A DNA stretch of 64,000 nucleotides from Parelaphostrongylus tenuis (Eukaryota > Nematoda > Chromadorea > Rhabditida > Metastrongylidae). Below the pieces are notes generated by a model, which was not told the origin of the DNA, did not search any database, and saw nothing but the letters and a program-made list of their open reading frames with translations. This document shows, piece by piece, positions 13,460 to 25,929 of the stretch (its first letter is position 1; every line of letters starts with the position of its first letter). Position numbers and translations under genes: made by a program. The DNA lies in the NCBI GenBank assembly GCA_019055375.1, contig JAHQIW010001216.1, positions 88,701-152,700 of the forward strand, given 5' to 3'.

Positions 13460-14200
13460 TGGCACGATTTGTTGACCGATCTGATACATCCTCTGTCGAT
13501 CAGAAGTCCTTAATGCATCAGTAATACGTTGGTCATAAAGCCTACTTGTAATCCATCATTATAGAGTCTTTCGAAAACGGTACTTGAAGTTCAAATTTAG
13601 CAGGTGTTTTAAGTAGAACATCGTCAAAAAATCTATATCGCACTCTCGCTCCAAAAATCTACCATTTCTTTTGAGAAAGCGAAACTGCTGAGACTTGTCC
13701 AAAAAAGTTATTTCCTGCAGTTCATGTGGGAACGTTCTAGCTCGGCTTTCCCATACAAGAAATTGGAAGTTGCTCGGTGATGATGGTTAAGAGGATACGA
13801 ATCGAACAGAAGAGAAGTTTTGCGATTCACACAGTAGACGTGAAAACATGTCGTGTAGAGCAAAATAAAAAAATGAACCAAAAATCGAAACAAAAACAGT
13901 TTATGAAGTTCAAAACCGATGTCACAACTGCTGAAATCGTACATTAACATGTCTTATTAGTAAAATCGCTGACGCGCAAACAATGAAGTTAAGGCACTTC
14001 TTCTGTATCTGTTCATGGTGGACTAGAGAAAATTATTATATGGGCATTAGCTAAGGCCCGATGTTCAGTTGAACCTAAGTGTTATACGGTTTTCTGCCCC
14101 TAATATGGCCGAACACTATTTAGATTGTTTTTTATTCTTTTGTGCAAACACTATTCAAATTTCAAGAAATCTCATGATTATCAATCAAGCCAACATGTCA
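13460..14200. other. Spacer with no supported feature
   Basis: Between the RTE element and a family B foldback repeat. Open frames here are short, with no domain, paired splice sites or repeat structure that I can support. Confidence 0.4.
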
Positions 14201-14520
14201 TGTAGTCTGTTAATGGGCTCTTGTATAGCCCAATCCACGTGTTTCGACCTTACAGTCTCGTCAGTCAGGCAGAACCCGGTTTGAGCCAATCCTCTCATGT
14301 GCCCTACTTTTCCTATAAAGAGGTAGCGACGACGAACGATTTACATTGTAAGTCGCGTGAGAATACCACCGAACATACAGTGTTGAGCACTCGATTGCTC
14401 TTTGGCCGATATTTGTGTAATACCCTATCTTTATTTCGAGTGCTTTTTTGTGTTGGCTGAAATAATAATTATAAGATATACTGAGATTTGAGCGTGGTCT
14501 TAATGAAGCATTTGAAATAA
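14200..14520. repeat. Foldback MITE family B
   Basis: Contains the family block CACGTGTTTCGACC then TTACAGTCTCGTCAG on the left, and TTTATTTCGAGTGC plus TTTGAGCGTGGTCT on the right. The same blocks recur, often inverted, at 16920-17490, 33770-34270, 37310-37560, 44180-44310 and 51420-52085. Confidence 0.6.
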
Positions 14521-16370
14521 ACGTGTACTATTTAAATCGTTCGTATGAAACAGATGAAGATTTCTAGAGTACGATTTTCTTGTCTTTTGTCAAGGTACCA
14601 ATGAATGCACTAACGGAATTGCTCTAAGCGAGCTTTAGAAATTAAGGATCTTCAAGATCAAAAGCTCGTTTTCTGCAAAACACTCAGTTTACAGATAATA
14701 TAAAAATTACACCGAGAAACCTTCATAAGTAAAAACTAAATTCCTAGCATGTGAGATACTGTCAGTCCTTTGAGTGTCACAGGCAATAAATTTCAGAAGT
14801 ACTTCTTTTTCATTTTCAACGTCAAACTATGTTATCTTTTACCTTAACCCTTTTATAACATTATTATAAATATACATTATTTATAAAATATAAAAGGGAC
14901 ATTATTTTGTACCTTTTACTTAATTGAACCCCTTTTCTTTTCTCCTTCATCATTCCAAGAGCTAAGAAGCCTTGCCCATAACGTCAGTTTGTGAAGCCCC
15001 TAGCGGAATATTGAGAAAATCCATGAGATATGAGATTACGATAAATTCCCTTTATATTCCTTTTTTCTAAGTAACATAATTGAGAGAATTTTAAGTGTAC
15101 AATTATGACTCCGCCCACTGATTATTTTTGGCTGTAAAAATAGTGAAATCTAAGATACGCGAGTTGTTTATATTTAGTTTCAAAGTGAGTTTAAAACGCT
15201 CATTATTCATATTCTTATATATATTCTTTTATACAAGATAATTTAACTGATGATTTTTATAGTACGTTGAAGATCACAACTTTTCTACTTGGAAAACGTC
15301 AATTGTTGGAAGCTACATTTTCCATGTTCAATTTGAAGAAAACCGCCATCGACAAGATAGAAAACTCTTTTGCATTGCATAGTGACCGGTGACTAAAAGT
15401 GGATTTATATTGACAAACTAAAGCGCAAACCATCATACCGACCTCGGACAACGAGCAAAATCGCCTGCAAAAGGGAATATTAAAGGAATGAAGATTAGGT
15501 GAACATTTAGTGAGATCAGAAAGGCATCCTCTACTACAAGTTCTTGAAATTTAATGAACTGCGGTTGATGCAGTAGTTTATCATTAATAATTAACCAGAT
15601 TAAATCGTGATTTGCAAGTAACGATCAAAATGGCCGTAAGACAAGACAGAGTGATTTTGATGCATAAAACGCTCGACCTCATGTTACAAAACCGATCGAA
15701 AACGTTATAAAAAGTTGAGGTGAGAGGTTTTAATTTTACCTTAGCCTTACTTTCCCGATATTGCACCATCGAATTACCTCTTAAAATTATCAAATTCAAA
15801 TTCCATCAAAACAAATTCCTTGAAATTTCTCTAAATTTTACCATTTTTAGTTACCAAATTTTTCTTCGATGGTATTCACAAATTACCCATAATTCAGAAA
15901 ATGTATTGCCATTGATGGAAATTATATTCGAATAAACTTTAGTATGGAATTTTTTGTATTCATTGTTTGTTAATATCGTAAATAACGGTGGAGTCATATC
16001 TGTACACCTAATATATAGCATAAGTACATGAGATTTACAAATTATTTTGGAAAAAGAGACCATTCCTCTGCCAAATTAAACAAATCCCATTCGTCAAATC
16101 AGTTGATAGATGTGCTGAAACGAGGAATATGCTGAATACACATACGTACACACAAACACAGGCAGAGATATACGTAGACGCGGACGAATTTATAAGCTGA
16201 ATAGGAAACCTATCGCGAAAATATATGTGATATCCACCTCTACTGCAAAAACAGCAGGAAGTGAGATTTTCGAACGAGATCGTTGAGATCGTTTTCGGGA
16301 TTCTATAGATCTCTAGCGATAATGTCGTGATCGTCTAAAAGAGATTTCAACTAATCGCGCTGAGAATCAC
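14520..16370. other. AT-rich spacer with no supported gene
   Basis: Very AT-rich, with short complementary AT runs around 14840-14900. Open frames below 85 codons only, none with recognisable content. Confidence 0.45.
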
Positions 16371-16383
16371 AAGCGTGTCAATA

Positions 16384-16556
16384 ACAACAACAACAACAAA
16401 AACAAAAACAGCAGCAACATCAGTATCAACATCAACAACAGCAACAACAACAATAACAACAGCAACAACAACAATAACAACATCAACAACAGCAACAACA
16501 ACAACAACGAAAGCAACAACAACGGCGTCAACAACAATAACAATAACATCAACGAC
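16384..16556. repeat. CAA-rich trinucleotide microsatellite
   Basis: About 170 bases built from CAA units with interspersed CAG, CAT and AAT triplets. Apparent open frames in both directions (poly-Thr, poly-Leu, poly-Val) are artefacts of this repeat. Confidence 0.95.
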
Positions 16557-16919
16557 ATTGACAGCGATGATCACTGATGGACGACGCTGCACGAGCTTGA
16601 ATCACATTCGCTACTGATCGATTGATTATGAAGCTTTCCAACCACAAAACATCACACAGTACATAAAATGACAATGTTTTCATTTATCGTATACTGAATC
16701 GGGGTGTCTGTTATAGAGTCTATTGAAATACAGTTGAATAATAATTGGAGGAAGAAATTTTTGAGAAGCAAATGTTTTTATGCTGCCCGTTTATAAATTA
16801 CTTCATCTGGATGCCTCTACTCTTATGTTAAAGAATGTCAGTAAAAAAATCAAATTCAATATAACACCTTTATGTTCGACTGTTTTTCAATTTCGCATTG
16901 ATACATCCTGTTAGCATAT

Positions 16920-17490
16920 TTTGAGCCTTTCGTGAGATCATTTATGGGTTCTTATACAGTGCAATATACGTGTTTCAGCCTTGCAGCCTCGTCAGTTGCA
17001 CAGTTCACTTCGTCTGAGCCAATCAATCCCTCTCTTGGTTGAATCCCTTGAATAGAGGAATCGTCGACGAACATGTTACACCGCTTGTAAAGTGACTATT
17101 CACATCATCCACGCAAAGGCCTAATGAAAGGTTTAAAATATGCTGTCAGCATGTACTAACTTTAAGCGAGGTTTTAGAAAACAGTCGAATATATAGGTAT
17201 ATATTATCAGAAATACCAGCCTTGAGCAATCGGCTGTGATAAATGCAATGTTTAGTGATCATTTCAGGACATGCAGTGATATGTCATCCGGAGGTGAATT
17301 GAAGTCTCACTTTACACGCGATCTAACATGTCTCTCTGTGTGAAGGGGTTCTTCCCTAAGAGGATGGCTCAGACGAAGAGTACAGTGCAACTGACGAGGC
17401 TGCAAGGCTAAAACATGTATACTTCACTGTATAAGTGCCCATAAAAGACCTCATAAAAAGCTTAAAATATGCTATCAGGATATAATGTAA
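16920..17490. repeat. Foldback MITE family B, palindromic copy
   Basis: The left arm has CAGTGCAATATACGTG, a CTTGCAGCCTCGTCAG block and a CTTCGTCTGAGCCA block. The right arm has the reverse complements in reverse order: TGGCTCAGACGAAG, CTGACGAGGCTGCAAGG and CATGTATACTTCACTG. Two inverted arms enclose unrelated central DNA, so this is a foldback element with no coding capacity. Confidence 0.7.
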
Positions 17491-17499
17491 CAAATATAA

Positions 17500-19930
17500 C
17501 TATTCTTTATGGTGTTACTGTGCAGAAGGTATCCAACAAATAATAGAAAGAATATTGGAAAAAGCAAATGTTTTCTGCTGTGATTGATTACGGCGTCACT
17601 TTCACGAACTTCTTATTGTTCCACATAGCAGGGAGTCAGGACAACGTTATTTAAAGCTGAAGAATTCGAAGTTTCCATTTGTAACCTTTCTAAACTAACG
17701 TGAAGTTGCTTAGTGATTTCGAAATAGCGTAGAGATGTTCAAGCGCCTAGTAATAGTCGGTGCAACAATAGCTAAGCAACAAATCATACAATTCACTGAG
17801 AGTGACGATTGCCTCTGTTGATGAGCTGTTAGTGCATCAGAGAACGGCTATCTTAGGATTTTTGCCAAGCCAAAACAACATATTTAATCGGTAATTATGA
17901 ACAGTCTCATTGCTCTGGTCAGTATCTCTCCAAGAACAGAAAATAAGCTGGCATCTAAACTTGCACGTTTTTGTCGAGACAACCTTCACCTTCACGAAAC
18001 AATACAAGCTCTTTGTGAGAAAAGTTAGTACCCTATTTACTGATAAGCGGCGAGCAACTCCTCTGTTTACTTAGAAACCGAGTACATTTTAAGATTTTCT
18101 AGTTAGTAGAACCAACACACTATTGCCTATCAGCATGGTTGTGATTTGCTTTGTGAAGGAATGAGAAGAGTAAATCTACGAAGTGTAAGGTTCGATTCCA
18201 AAATGAAGTCGAGTGGGTCTTCTCACCCAATACAAAGCAATTAATAATCCGTAAAAGAACTTCTGCAAGGTATGAAATGTTGATCTTTTACTAGCTCATC
18301 TCTACAAGCAACGCTGTTCAGATCGACTTGATTCTCACTAATTCGTAAAGACTACAGTTCACCTTGAGTATCAAAATTTTCCTCGGACTTTTATCAAACA
18401 CTTCAATCTTATGATGTTCAAAGTTCCCTGCCAATTAATGAAATGTACGCTTGATCACAGTGTTTAACTGTATAGGAGTGTTCCAATTGCTTTTCGGATA
18501 GATTTTGAGTTGAGCTAAAGAAGTGTCGTTGATATGTGAGCGTCGTTTGGTTAACAGCGAGAGTGGTGTGTTTTAGATGCGATATCACGTGAAGCTTCAT
18601 CGCCTAACAGATTCACCCAATCCATGTCACCAAAGCTGAGATAAAGTCCAGTCCTTTTCCGTTTGTTTGCATTTCAATTCGTAACCTCAGCTGGAGAGTA
18701 AATTTATACCACAGATCACGGCGGCACATTCTGTATAAAATCAGCGAGATTTCTGCAATGCGACTGAATGAAACGGGAAACACTGATTTCCGTCAGTTCA
18801 CTCCACTGGAATCAAAGGCGAAAATATGATGAAAATGACCTGAAGTGGTGAGTATCACACTGAATAGTGGTGAGGTACTGGCAGATCGTTCAGCTTGTCA
18901 GTCCATGGCTGATGAAGCTGCTTCAAGCTCGCTGAAGGCTCCTAGCCAATTGGCCGGTGATTAGCATATCCCCTCACGATTGCTTGTGTATCGGAATCGA
19001 TGAACGCCATTTTAGTGCAAGAGATAGAGTTTGAATAACAACGATACTGGCTATACATTTAGAGACAACTTAGAATTTTTTTGAGATAAAGAAATCAACA
19101 ATGATCTCTGAGAAGACTTGATTCATGCTCATATTTTGTTTGCCTGTTTGCCTACAATAGGCTAAGAACTAAGCATAAGCGTAGATTTTGGCTAGATTTA
19201 GGTATCGACATCGAGCACAGGGACGCGGTTAATAATCGGACTTTTTCTGGTTATTGTCATCACTGGAAAAACATATGAAAAAAAAACGTTCAACCTGCTA
19301 ATAAATGAAATCAGTTTCACATTTTATAAACTCAAGTTCTTCATACGGCTCCCTGTTTATAGATTTTCAAACTTTCCTATGTGACCTACTGGATTGGGAA
19401 GTGATGAAAACGGAATTAGTGATCAAGAACCTGCTCTTATCACCAGTCAAAGAGAAAAGAATACTATGAAATATACTCGAACAAAAAGATAGTTCATTCT
19501 CTATCAAAGATTAATAAATGACTCAAAAACTCTCAATTAATACAATTGCAAAGCAAAAATAAAGAACAAACATCCAAAAGTTTTGTTGCTTCTAAAAGAG
19601 ATCCTTCTTACTTGCAACTAGTGGCAGTGCTGTATCTCAAAAGAAATGCTGAAATTTGGCTCATAGCGACAATACACGCTTTGTCCCAATTTTCTACATC
19701 ATAAACACGAATGGAGAATACGAATTAGATGAGATCCCAGAGTTCTTGAATAAGAACAGTGCCTGAAAGCCGATATACCGTTTTTTGCACAATGAAAATC
19801 AGCCTATATGCGCCCACTATTACAACAAAATTCATTACCGATTTGTTGTATGAGTCTCGCCACTAGAGCAATAGACACCAAATTTATTAACTAGAAGTTA
19901 TTAAAATTGCATAGTTTTATCAACGTTCAA
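17500..19930. other. Spacer with no supported feature
   Basis: Scanned on both strands. Only one open frame of 60 codons, no recognisable domain, no clear repeat family member. Confidence 0.4.
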
Positions 19931-19939
19931 CTGCGGATT

Positions 19940-20340
19940 TTCATGTGAGCATTTCGGTATGGGACCTGCCTATACTCGCTTTAAACCGAGCTGTTTTGGA
20001 AACAAATCCGTTTGATACTCATGCACGAGTGGTGCGTAGGGGAAAATTCTAGTGAAGCAGCATGCTAGACTAATAGAGCATCTTCTGAACGGCCCGAACG
20101 CGACTGATCTTCCAGACTGCTCTCTCCAGCTTTGAATTTTGCTAACCACTTCCTAGCCGACCTTTCTGCACAGCGTCGTCGCCTCAAGCTTTATTAACTT
20201 TACGAGCCGTTTTACTACATTTTCTCCTACGCGCCATTTGTGCATGAATGCCAAGTGAATTTGTTCCCAAGGCAGCTTCGTCTTAGAGCAAGTATAGGCA
20301 AATTTTATACCGTGGCAAGAAAATGTGCAAATGAGCGATA
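19940..20340. mobile_element. Mariner-derived palindromic element
   Basis: The outer arms are inverted: GCCTATACTCGCTTTAAACC on the left answers the AGCAAGTATAGGC block near 20293 on the right. Each arm encodes a relic of the mariner helix-turn-helix N-terminus: MHEWCVGENSSEAA reading plus near 20022, and MHKWRVGENVVK reading minus near 20245. Inside on the minus strand, KWLAKFKAGESSLEDQSRSG matches the mariner signature around WFxKFxxGDxSLED. It looks like two transposase 5' ends joined head to head, and is non-autonomous. Confidence 0.6.
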
Positions 20341-20689
20341 GATTATTTCTGGCGGCTGAATATGGTGTCTAGTGCTCCAGTGTCAAAACTTACAAATTTA
20401 CTTAGTAATAAAGGTTTGATTAATGAAGAAATTCAGGTGCAAACATGCCATCCAAGGAGTTAACAATTCACTCAGAGAGTGTAGTGAGTATTCTCAAGCG
20501 TCGATCTGCAAACAATAGGCCGGAAATTAATGTTACATATCTGATTTTGTTTTTCCTCACTATAGCTCTTTTACAAAAGGCCATACTACATCAGCGCAAA
20601 GCACATTTAATGCGCTTTTGCTTCTCAAAACAGAACAATTGGAAATCAATTTATATAAGTTGAATAATGAACATAATAAACCCTAATAT

Positions 20690-21060
20690 GTAGAGTTGTG
20701 TGCAAAACCATTTGCGTCAGCTGGGATTCGCACCCAGGTCTCACTGTTTCCGGGTGCGCGTGCTGAACCTTTGCACTATCGACGGCCATTCTCACACCAC
20801 TCTTTTTACGCTAAAAACACGTTATGTCTCAACAGCCAACCGTTTACGGTCTGGCATTGGCACTCACTATCGGCATTGAACCCACATCATGCTGACAGAT
20901 ATTGAGTTTCAATAATCAATCAGATCTCAGAAAGAGTGAGATCTGGGTTCGAATCCCTGCTGACGCAGATGTTTTTGCACACCACTCTACATTATAGGAT
21001 TTATTGCAGCATCATATCACCGCAACAGGCGGTCAAACAAAATTCCGAGTGAACATAATA
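20690..21060. repeat. tRNA-like dispersed repeat family C
   Basis: Starts with a reverse-complement tRNA 3' half (GCGTCAGCTGGGATTCG, the T-arm and acceptor equivalent). A second direct half follows near 20925 (AAAGAGTGAGATCTGGGTTC, then GAATCCCTGCTGACGC), and then an ACCGCAACAGGCGGTCAAA tail block. Related copies lie at 24670-25140, 50280-50640 and 55080-55370, with a diverged one at 47500-47790. Confidence 0.6.
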
Positions 21061-21149
21061 AATAATTTGTACCAATAGTCATATAAATAGTACTTTTGAC
21101 AAGTTTTTAAGACTACATTGACAGAAATCTAAACAACAACATCGACAAA

Positions 21150-22070
21150 TCTACTTCTAAGGATTAAATTGCGATTTACAAAGTGGAGACGGCGCAGAAG
21201 ATTGGTGAAGTATAGAACTAAGAAAGTGTTGCGGACGCACAGTGCATTGTTGGTTCCAAAAATGCTGTTGTAGCGACATTGATATTGAAATTGACGAAGG
21301 TCACGAATGCCTTTCTGTTATTGTCGACGACAAATTGCATGGTTCTACGGAAACAAATGCACGCACAAATGTTCAAAAACATAGGAAAGGACACGATGTA
21401 AACATCTCGTGTTTTGGAGATTGTAAAGAAAGTTGAGATGTTGAAAAATTCGGCAAATGATTGACACAAAAATTGGACAGCGATCAAGAAAACCGCCGTT
21501 TCAAGCTGTCATCAGTGCTTCTACTGTGTAACAAGAACGACCTGTTTTTTTGGTCGTATTGTGATGTGCGAAGAGAACTAGATCTTCTATGACACATGGT
21601 GACGATCGGCTCACCAGGTAGACCGCGATGAAGCTACACAGCACGAATTTGCACCAAAAAGAGCGCACGCTGACCAGTGGATAGTTTACAGCTGATTTGA
21701 TCCACCACAACTTTGTGAGCCGAAATGAAAGAACTGTAAGAAAGAGGACTTAGGCCACTTGCTGACCAACGGAAAGAGACTAATCCATCTCCAAAATAAC
21801 GTGTGGACACAGTCGCACCACCGACTCCACAAAAGTTGAACGAGCTCGGTTACGAGACTCTGCTTCGACCACTACACTCCCTATAACTCTCACCAAGAGT
21901 TCACCAATTCTTTAAGCATGCGCAGAATCGACAAATGCTCCAGAGATCATGTCAAGGTTGGAACTGCCCCGCCAAAATTCTAAGATTTTTAGCAGCTGGA
22001 TTAAACACAATTGTTTCTCGTTGCTAGGAAATGTGTGTCTTCTAATGCTATCTGTTTCGACTAGTACAGA
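21150..22070 (+). pseudogene. Decayed mariner transposase
   Basis: Degenerate mariner-family transposase (DDE/D, cut-and-paste DNA transposition) with frames broken by stops and indels. Recognisable segments in order: WFQKCCCSDIDIEIDEGHE (about 21250, matching the WFxKFRSGDxDI motif region), ETNARTNVQKH, FKLSSVLLLCNKND (about 21500), DRDEATQHEFAPKR (about 21630), QKLNELGYETL (about 21830), a FFKHA block, and AAGLNTIVSR (about 21990) close to the expected C-terminus. Nothing here can make an active enzyme. Hookworm mariners are known, but I cannot assign a named subfamily. Confidence 0.7.
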
Positions 22071-22469
22071 TTATTTTGACCCCGATACGTTATTTTGAAG
22101 TGCTCGACGAAATTCAATATTACCTTGGTTAAACGTGGTTCCTTGAGGGTTTGGGCCTTTCCCAGCACAGGTTCATCCATGATGAAAATAGATCAGCATT
22201 TTCCATATGCTTTTTAGCCAGAAACAAGCCTAGCAAAAATTTTTCGATGTTCAGAAAAGAGCTAACTGCAATGTGATCAAATAACCTGCAAACCACGACG
22301 CACGTACACCATGGCATGTGTTTTTGTGATTCTTGGGAAAAAAATACCCACTTTAACCAGCAAAATCCCGTTTAAATAGATGAGTGTGTCAAAGACCACA
22401 GGATCGATTCTTAATAAATACGGAGAATACTCGAAAATGCATCCATTTATTGAAGTAGTATGGCAGTAC

Positions 22470-22800
22470 TTACTTATTTGGACACTTGGTTAGTCCGTCC
22501 TCATTCGTTGTACGGGCCCTAGCGTAGCTTCCATTCGTTCCTCTCTCACGCGACTGTCGTGCATGATGGTGGTCTGCTCTAAGCATGATGAAGTACGCGA
22601 GGTCATTCTGTGAAGCTAAATTCGTTGATATCTGTGGATGCAGGTGGCTGACGTTAGCCACAAACACGCGCGCCCATCGTTTTGGTAGTCTCCAAGAGAG
22701 CGGTTGCGTTCTCTTGTAGTCCACTAGACTATTTTTTTCGTCCATCTGTCATCAATTCTTCTTATTATATGACCGCCCATCTTTTCTTCGCTATTGATGT
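22470..22800 (-). mobile_element. RTE-like retrotransposon 3' fragment
   Basis: The minus-strand reading contains GHIIRRIDDRWTKK, then ERNRSLG / PKRWARVFVANVS, and an ERNEW-like end in shifted frames. This is the conserved C-terminal tail of RTE endonuclease-reverse transcriptases. It is a 5'-truncated, frame-broken copy, diverged from the 10-13 kb element. Confidence 0.55.
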
Positions 22801-24340
22801 ATATATTTCTGGATCATGAAGATTACAGAAATTTCGGAGATAGGAACTGAGCAAACTGAATAGATGTTGTAAGTGCCGGTTGATTCCTGAAGGGCCTCAG
22901 TTTAGCGCTGCATGAGTGGTACGCAGACTTTTCGACGTGCTTGTAGTATCAGCTCACATTCTTGTTGCATGACAGAGCGCTGGAATGGCTATCGAATCAA
23001 AATAGTGAACCACGGAATTTGGGATCCGCTATCTGGTCGGCGACTTCTTTGAGAGGTCCGAATGCGGCCCATGCTGCTCTCTTCTTCTGTCTAGTTCCTC
23101 CTTTATGATGTTCTCCATGTTCATCGAATGTATGGCAATAAAAGGGAATAAAAGGAAAATTGTTGAGAACAGTGGTGGAATGCACTTGCAAACAGAAACA
23201 GTGTACTTACACATTCAGAGGTACTGTGCCATATCACACTAACTATCGCCCATTAACGTTTACGAGGGAAAATAGGACGCGTATAGATCGAAGTATGTAG
23301 ACAAGTTGCAAAAAAAGCGCTGCATGTGTTTCACCATTCTATTTTGTTCAGAAATTATTTATGAATATATTCACTTACTGATAGTGATAGGAAAGAACTT
23401 CATTGTGAGCCACACAGAAGAGATAATGGCATGTATTTAAATATGTGTGCTTAATCGATAATGATTGAGAATATACGAATTACTTTGAAGGAAGATGAAT
23501 TCAGAAGTTCAACACTTGAGAATCGGTTAGCATGAATATTCGACTCAAAGTGGGAATTATCACGAATTTGTGAACATTTATATTAATAAATTTGGCAGAA
23601 CGACCAAAATAGCATCTATCGACGATCTTAACGACCGTCGTTAATGTGCTGTAACATCAGTGGAAGCTGATAAAACAGAAGAGAAAAACGATGGCGAGCA
23701 AAGTATAAATAGTTGATTAGATTTCCAAATTGGTTATGGAGACGAGAACACACAGCGGGCCACCATTCAAAATCCACAACATTCAATATGATAAATAATT
23801 TCGCCGACAAATGAATAAATATTTTCTCACCTGTAAGAGCAGTAATCTCTCGTAAACAGCTATTAATGGTTCTTTTATAGCACATTCTCTTTGCATATTA
23901 TTTGAATCACTAATGTAAAAGTTCACTATCATTCTGCGAGGCGATTTTGCTTGAAAGAAGAGAATCTTATTCTTGAATTTAGAAAGATGGACAGAAAGAA
24001 ATCGTGGCAACTTTATCATATACTTATCACTGAACAGAGTTTAACAGAAATGGTATATATCTAAAGTTTCTATACGTTTCTCTCGTAATTTACGTGCCAG
24101 TTTTGAAGCGAAAGTAGCGTCCGTTGTTGCCGGACTGTGTTCTTATTAGAGGAATATGCATGTTTGCTAAGGTTATGCAACCTGTCAAAGCTAACCGCTA
24201 CGTGGAATCTCAGTTAATGGTGAGCCATCTTCAGAATTGACGTCGTCATGGAAGACATTCAGTCTCACAGGGGAAAGCATTGTCTCTCAATCCTCACTGG
24301 CTTAATTTTTAGGATGAGTACTTGGTATCGTTCTTGAAGA
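22800..24340. other. AT-rich spacer with no supported gene
   Basis: Open frames reach only 85 codons and show no domain, signal or paired exon boundaries. No repeat-family member was recognised. Confidence 0.4.
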
Positions 24341-24344
24341 GGTT

Positions 24345-24347
24345 TCT

Positions 24348-24422
<75 letters not shown>

Positions 24423-24427
24423 ATATA
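24345..24427. repeat. Compound (CT)n-(TA)n microsatellite
   Basis: About 35 bases of CT dinucleotides run directly into about 48 bases of TA dinucleotides with a single slip (ATTA). The TA part can extrude as a hairpin. Confidence 0.95.
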
Positions 24428-24669
24428 AATCTTTGTAAAGTCAGCGAAACATCATTTATGGAGTGCAACACTAATCATCGCGCTCATCGGCCATCTGAAT
24501 ATAAACGAGTTATAATATTTCAATTTAGTATGTTGCGAGACAGTCTTGCAATGACGAGTTTAACATGATATGGAAACGTGAGATGCTTTCACGGGTTTGA
24601 TCACTCACGCTCTGCCCTGCAGCTCTCCACCACATTGTAGATGAGCAATGGAAAACTATCAATATGCTC

Positions 24670-25140
24670 ATGATTTGCGTCAGCCGGGATTCGAAATTCC
24701 CGATTCGGGATGGCATACGCTCCGGAAAGAGTGAGATCTGGGTTCGAATCCCGGCTGACGCGAATGTTTTTGCTTAGCACTCCACATTATTGGGTATACT
24801 GTAACATCATACCACTGCAACTGGCGGTCAAATAAAAAGAATTCTGACTGATTATCGATATCCAATGTCTGTCAACAAGTGGGTTCAATGCCGATAGCAG
24901 CGGCCCCGCCAGGCCGTCGACGGTTGGTTGTTGGCAGACAACGCGTTATAGCGTAAAAAGAGTGCAGTGCAAAACGAGCGTCGGTGTGCAACGGTTAACA
25001 TACGCTCTCGGAAAGAGTGAGATCTGGGTTCGAATCCCGGCTGATGTGAATGTTTTTGCTCAACACTCCACATTATTGGGTATACTGTAACATCATACCA
25101 CCGCGAGTGGCGATCAATGAAAAGGAATTCCGACTGATTA
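24670..25140. repeat. tRNA-like dispersed repeat family C, two units
   Basis: Two tRNA-like modules occur. A reverse-complement half at about 24675-24700 faces a direct half at 24715-24765. A second unit at about 24985-25050 reads as a near-complete tRNA shape: GCGTCGG start, CAACGGTTAACATAC D-arm, a 7-base anticodon loop TCGGAAA between CGCTC and GAGTG, and GGGTTCGAATCCC. Each unit is followed by a block close to CAACTGGCGGTCAAAT. Loop position 33 is C rather than the near-universal U, so these are probably dead tRNA-derived repeats. Confidence 0.6.
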
Positions 25141-25213
25141 TGCTCCTGATTGTCATGAGACTTCAGTTGACAGCTGACGTTTCAGCAGTTCGCTATATTT
25201 TCACAATACTCAG

Positions 25214-25761
25214 ATGGTTTGGGAAATATTATGCTTAAATGAAGGGCTGGCAATGCGGCAGCGACTGGCAGCTAGCCTAGCGATTGCCTTTATAAATAAA
25301 GTGAAAGCACCATTGATGGAGCTTCGGCCATTACTTTACTGTAGGTATATAGATGATTGTTTGGTTACCTGTTACACTCAAGAGGAGCTAAATAATTGCT
25401 TTAGATTGTTGATTGAACAGTCAGAGTATATAAGATTCACCCGTGAGACACCAAAAGACGATTGGCTCTCATTTTGAACGTGCAAATAAGCTTAACTAAA
25501 AGCGGCTACATAACAAATTGGTACCGAAAGCCAAGTAATAAGAATATCCTGGTTCATTATCTCTCTTCTCATCCCTCACATATGAGAAAAGCGCTAGTAA
25601 AAAACATGTTTCGAACAGCAGCCAATGTATGTACTGGGGAGGAGCAGAGAGTAGAATCCGTGAAACTGGCTCGGGAAATAGTAGCCACTTCTAATGGATA
25701 CGAATTTGCAACCCTCGGCTTAGGTTTAGAGGAAATCGCCTCCGGACGAGAACTTGAATGA
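25214..25761 (+). pseudogene. Penelope-like reverse transcriptase, 3' half, frameshifted
   Basis: Two overlapping frames (25214-25477 and 25462-25761) together give the palm and thumb-proximal region of a Penelope-like reverse transcriptase. The first frame holds the YIDD catalytic box and ends at a stop after KDDWLSF. The second resumes with LNVQISL and WYRKPSNKN. A one-base loss in the T run near 25475 explains the break. The N-terminal fingers are absent, so the copy is truncated as well as frameshifted. Confidence 0.75.
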
Positions 25762-25929
25762 AAGGAAAGTCCCGTTTATCGTCCCGTTCTTTTCAAATGA
25801 GATTAGTACAGCTATTAAACGCTGTTTGAAAAGAGCGGGTTTAGAGCAATCGGTGGCCATTATTGAAAAATACTATCAAATACTATAAGACGCCAACTAG
25901 TTCGCAAGCGCTTATATGATCGTCTGAGC

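Noticed and set aside
16347..16617. Poly-Thr, poly-Val and poly-Leu open frames
   Set aside because: Translations of the CAA microsatellite in different frames.
20445..20663. Plus-strand frame starting MPSKELTIHSES with a hydrophobic segment
   Set aside because: Adjacent to mariner and tRNA-like repeats, no supporting splice sites or homology.
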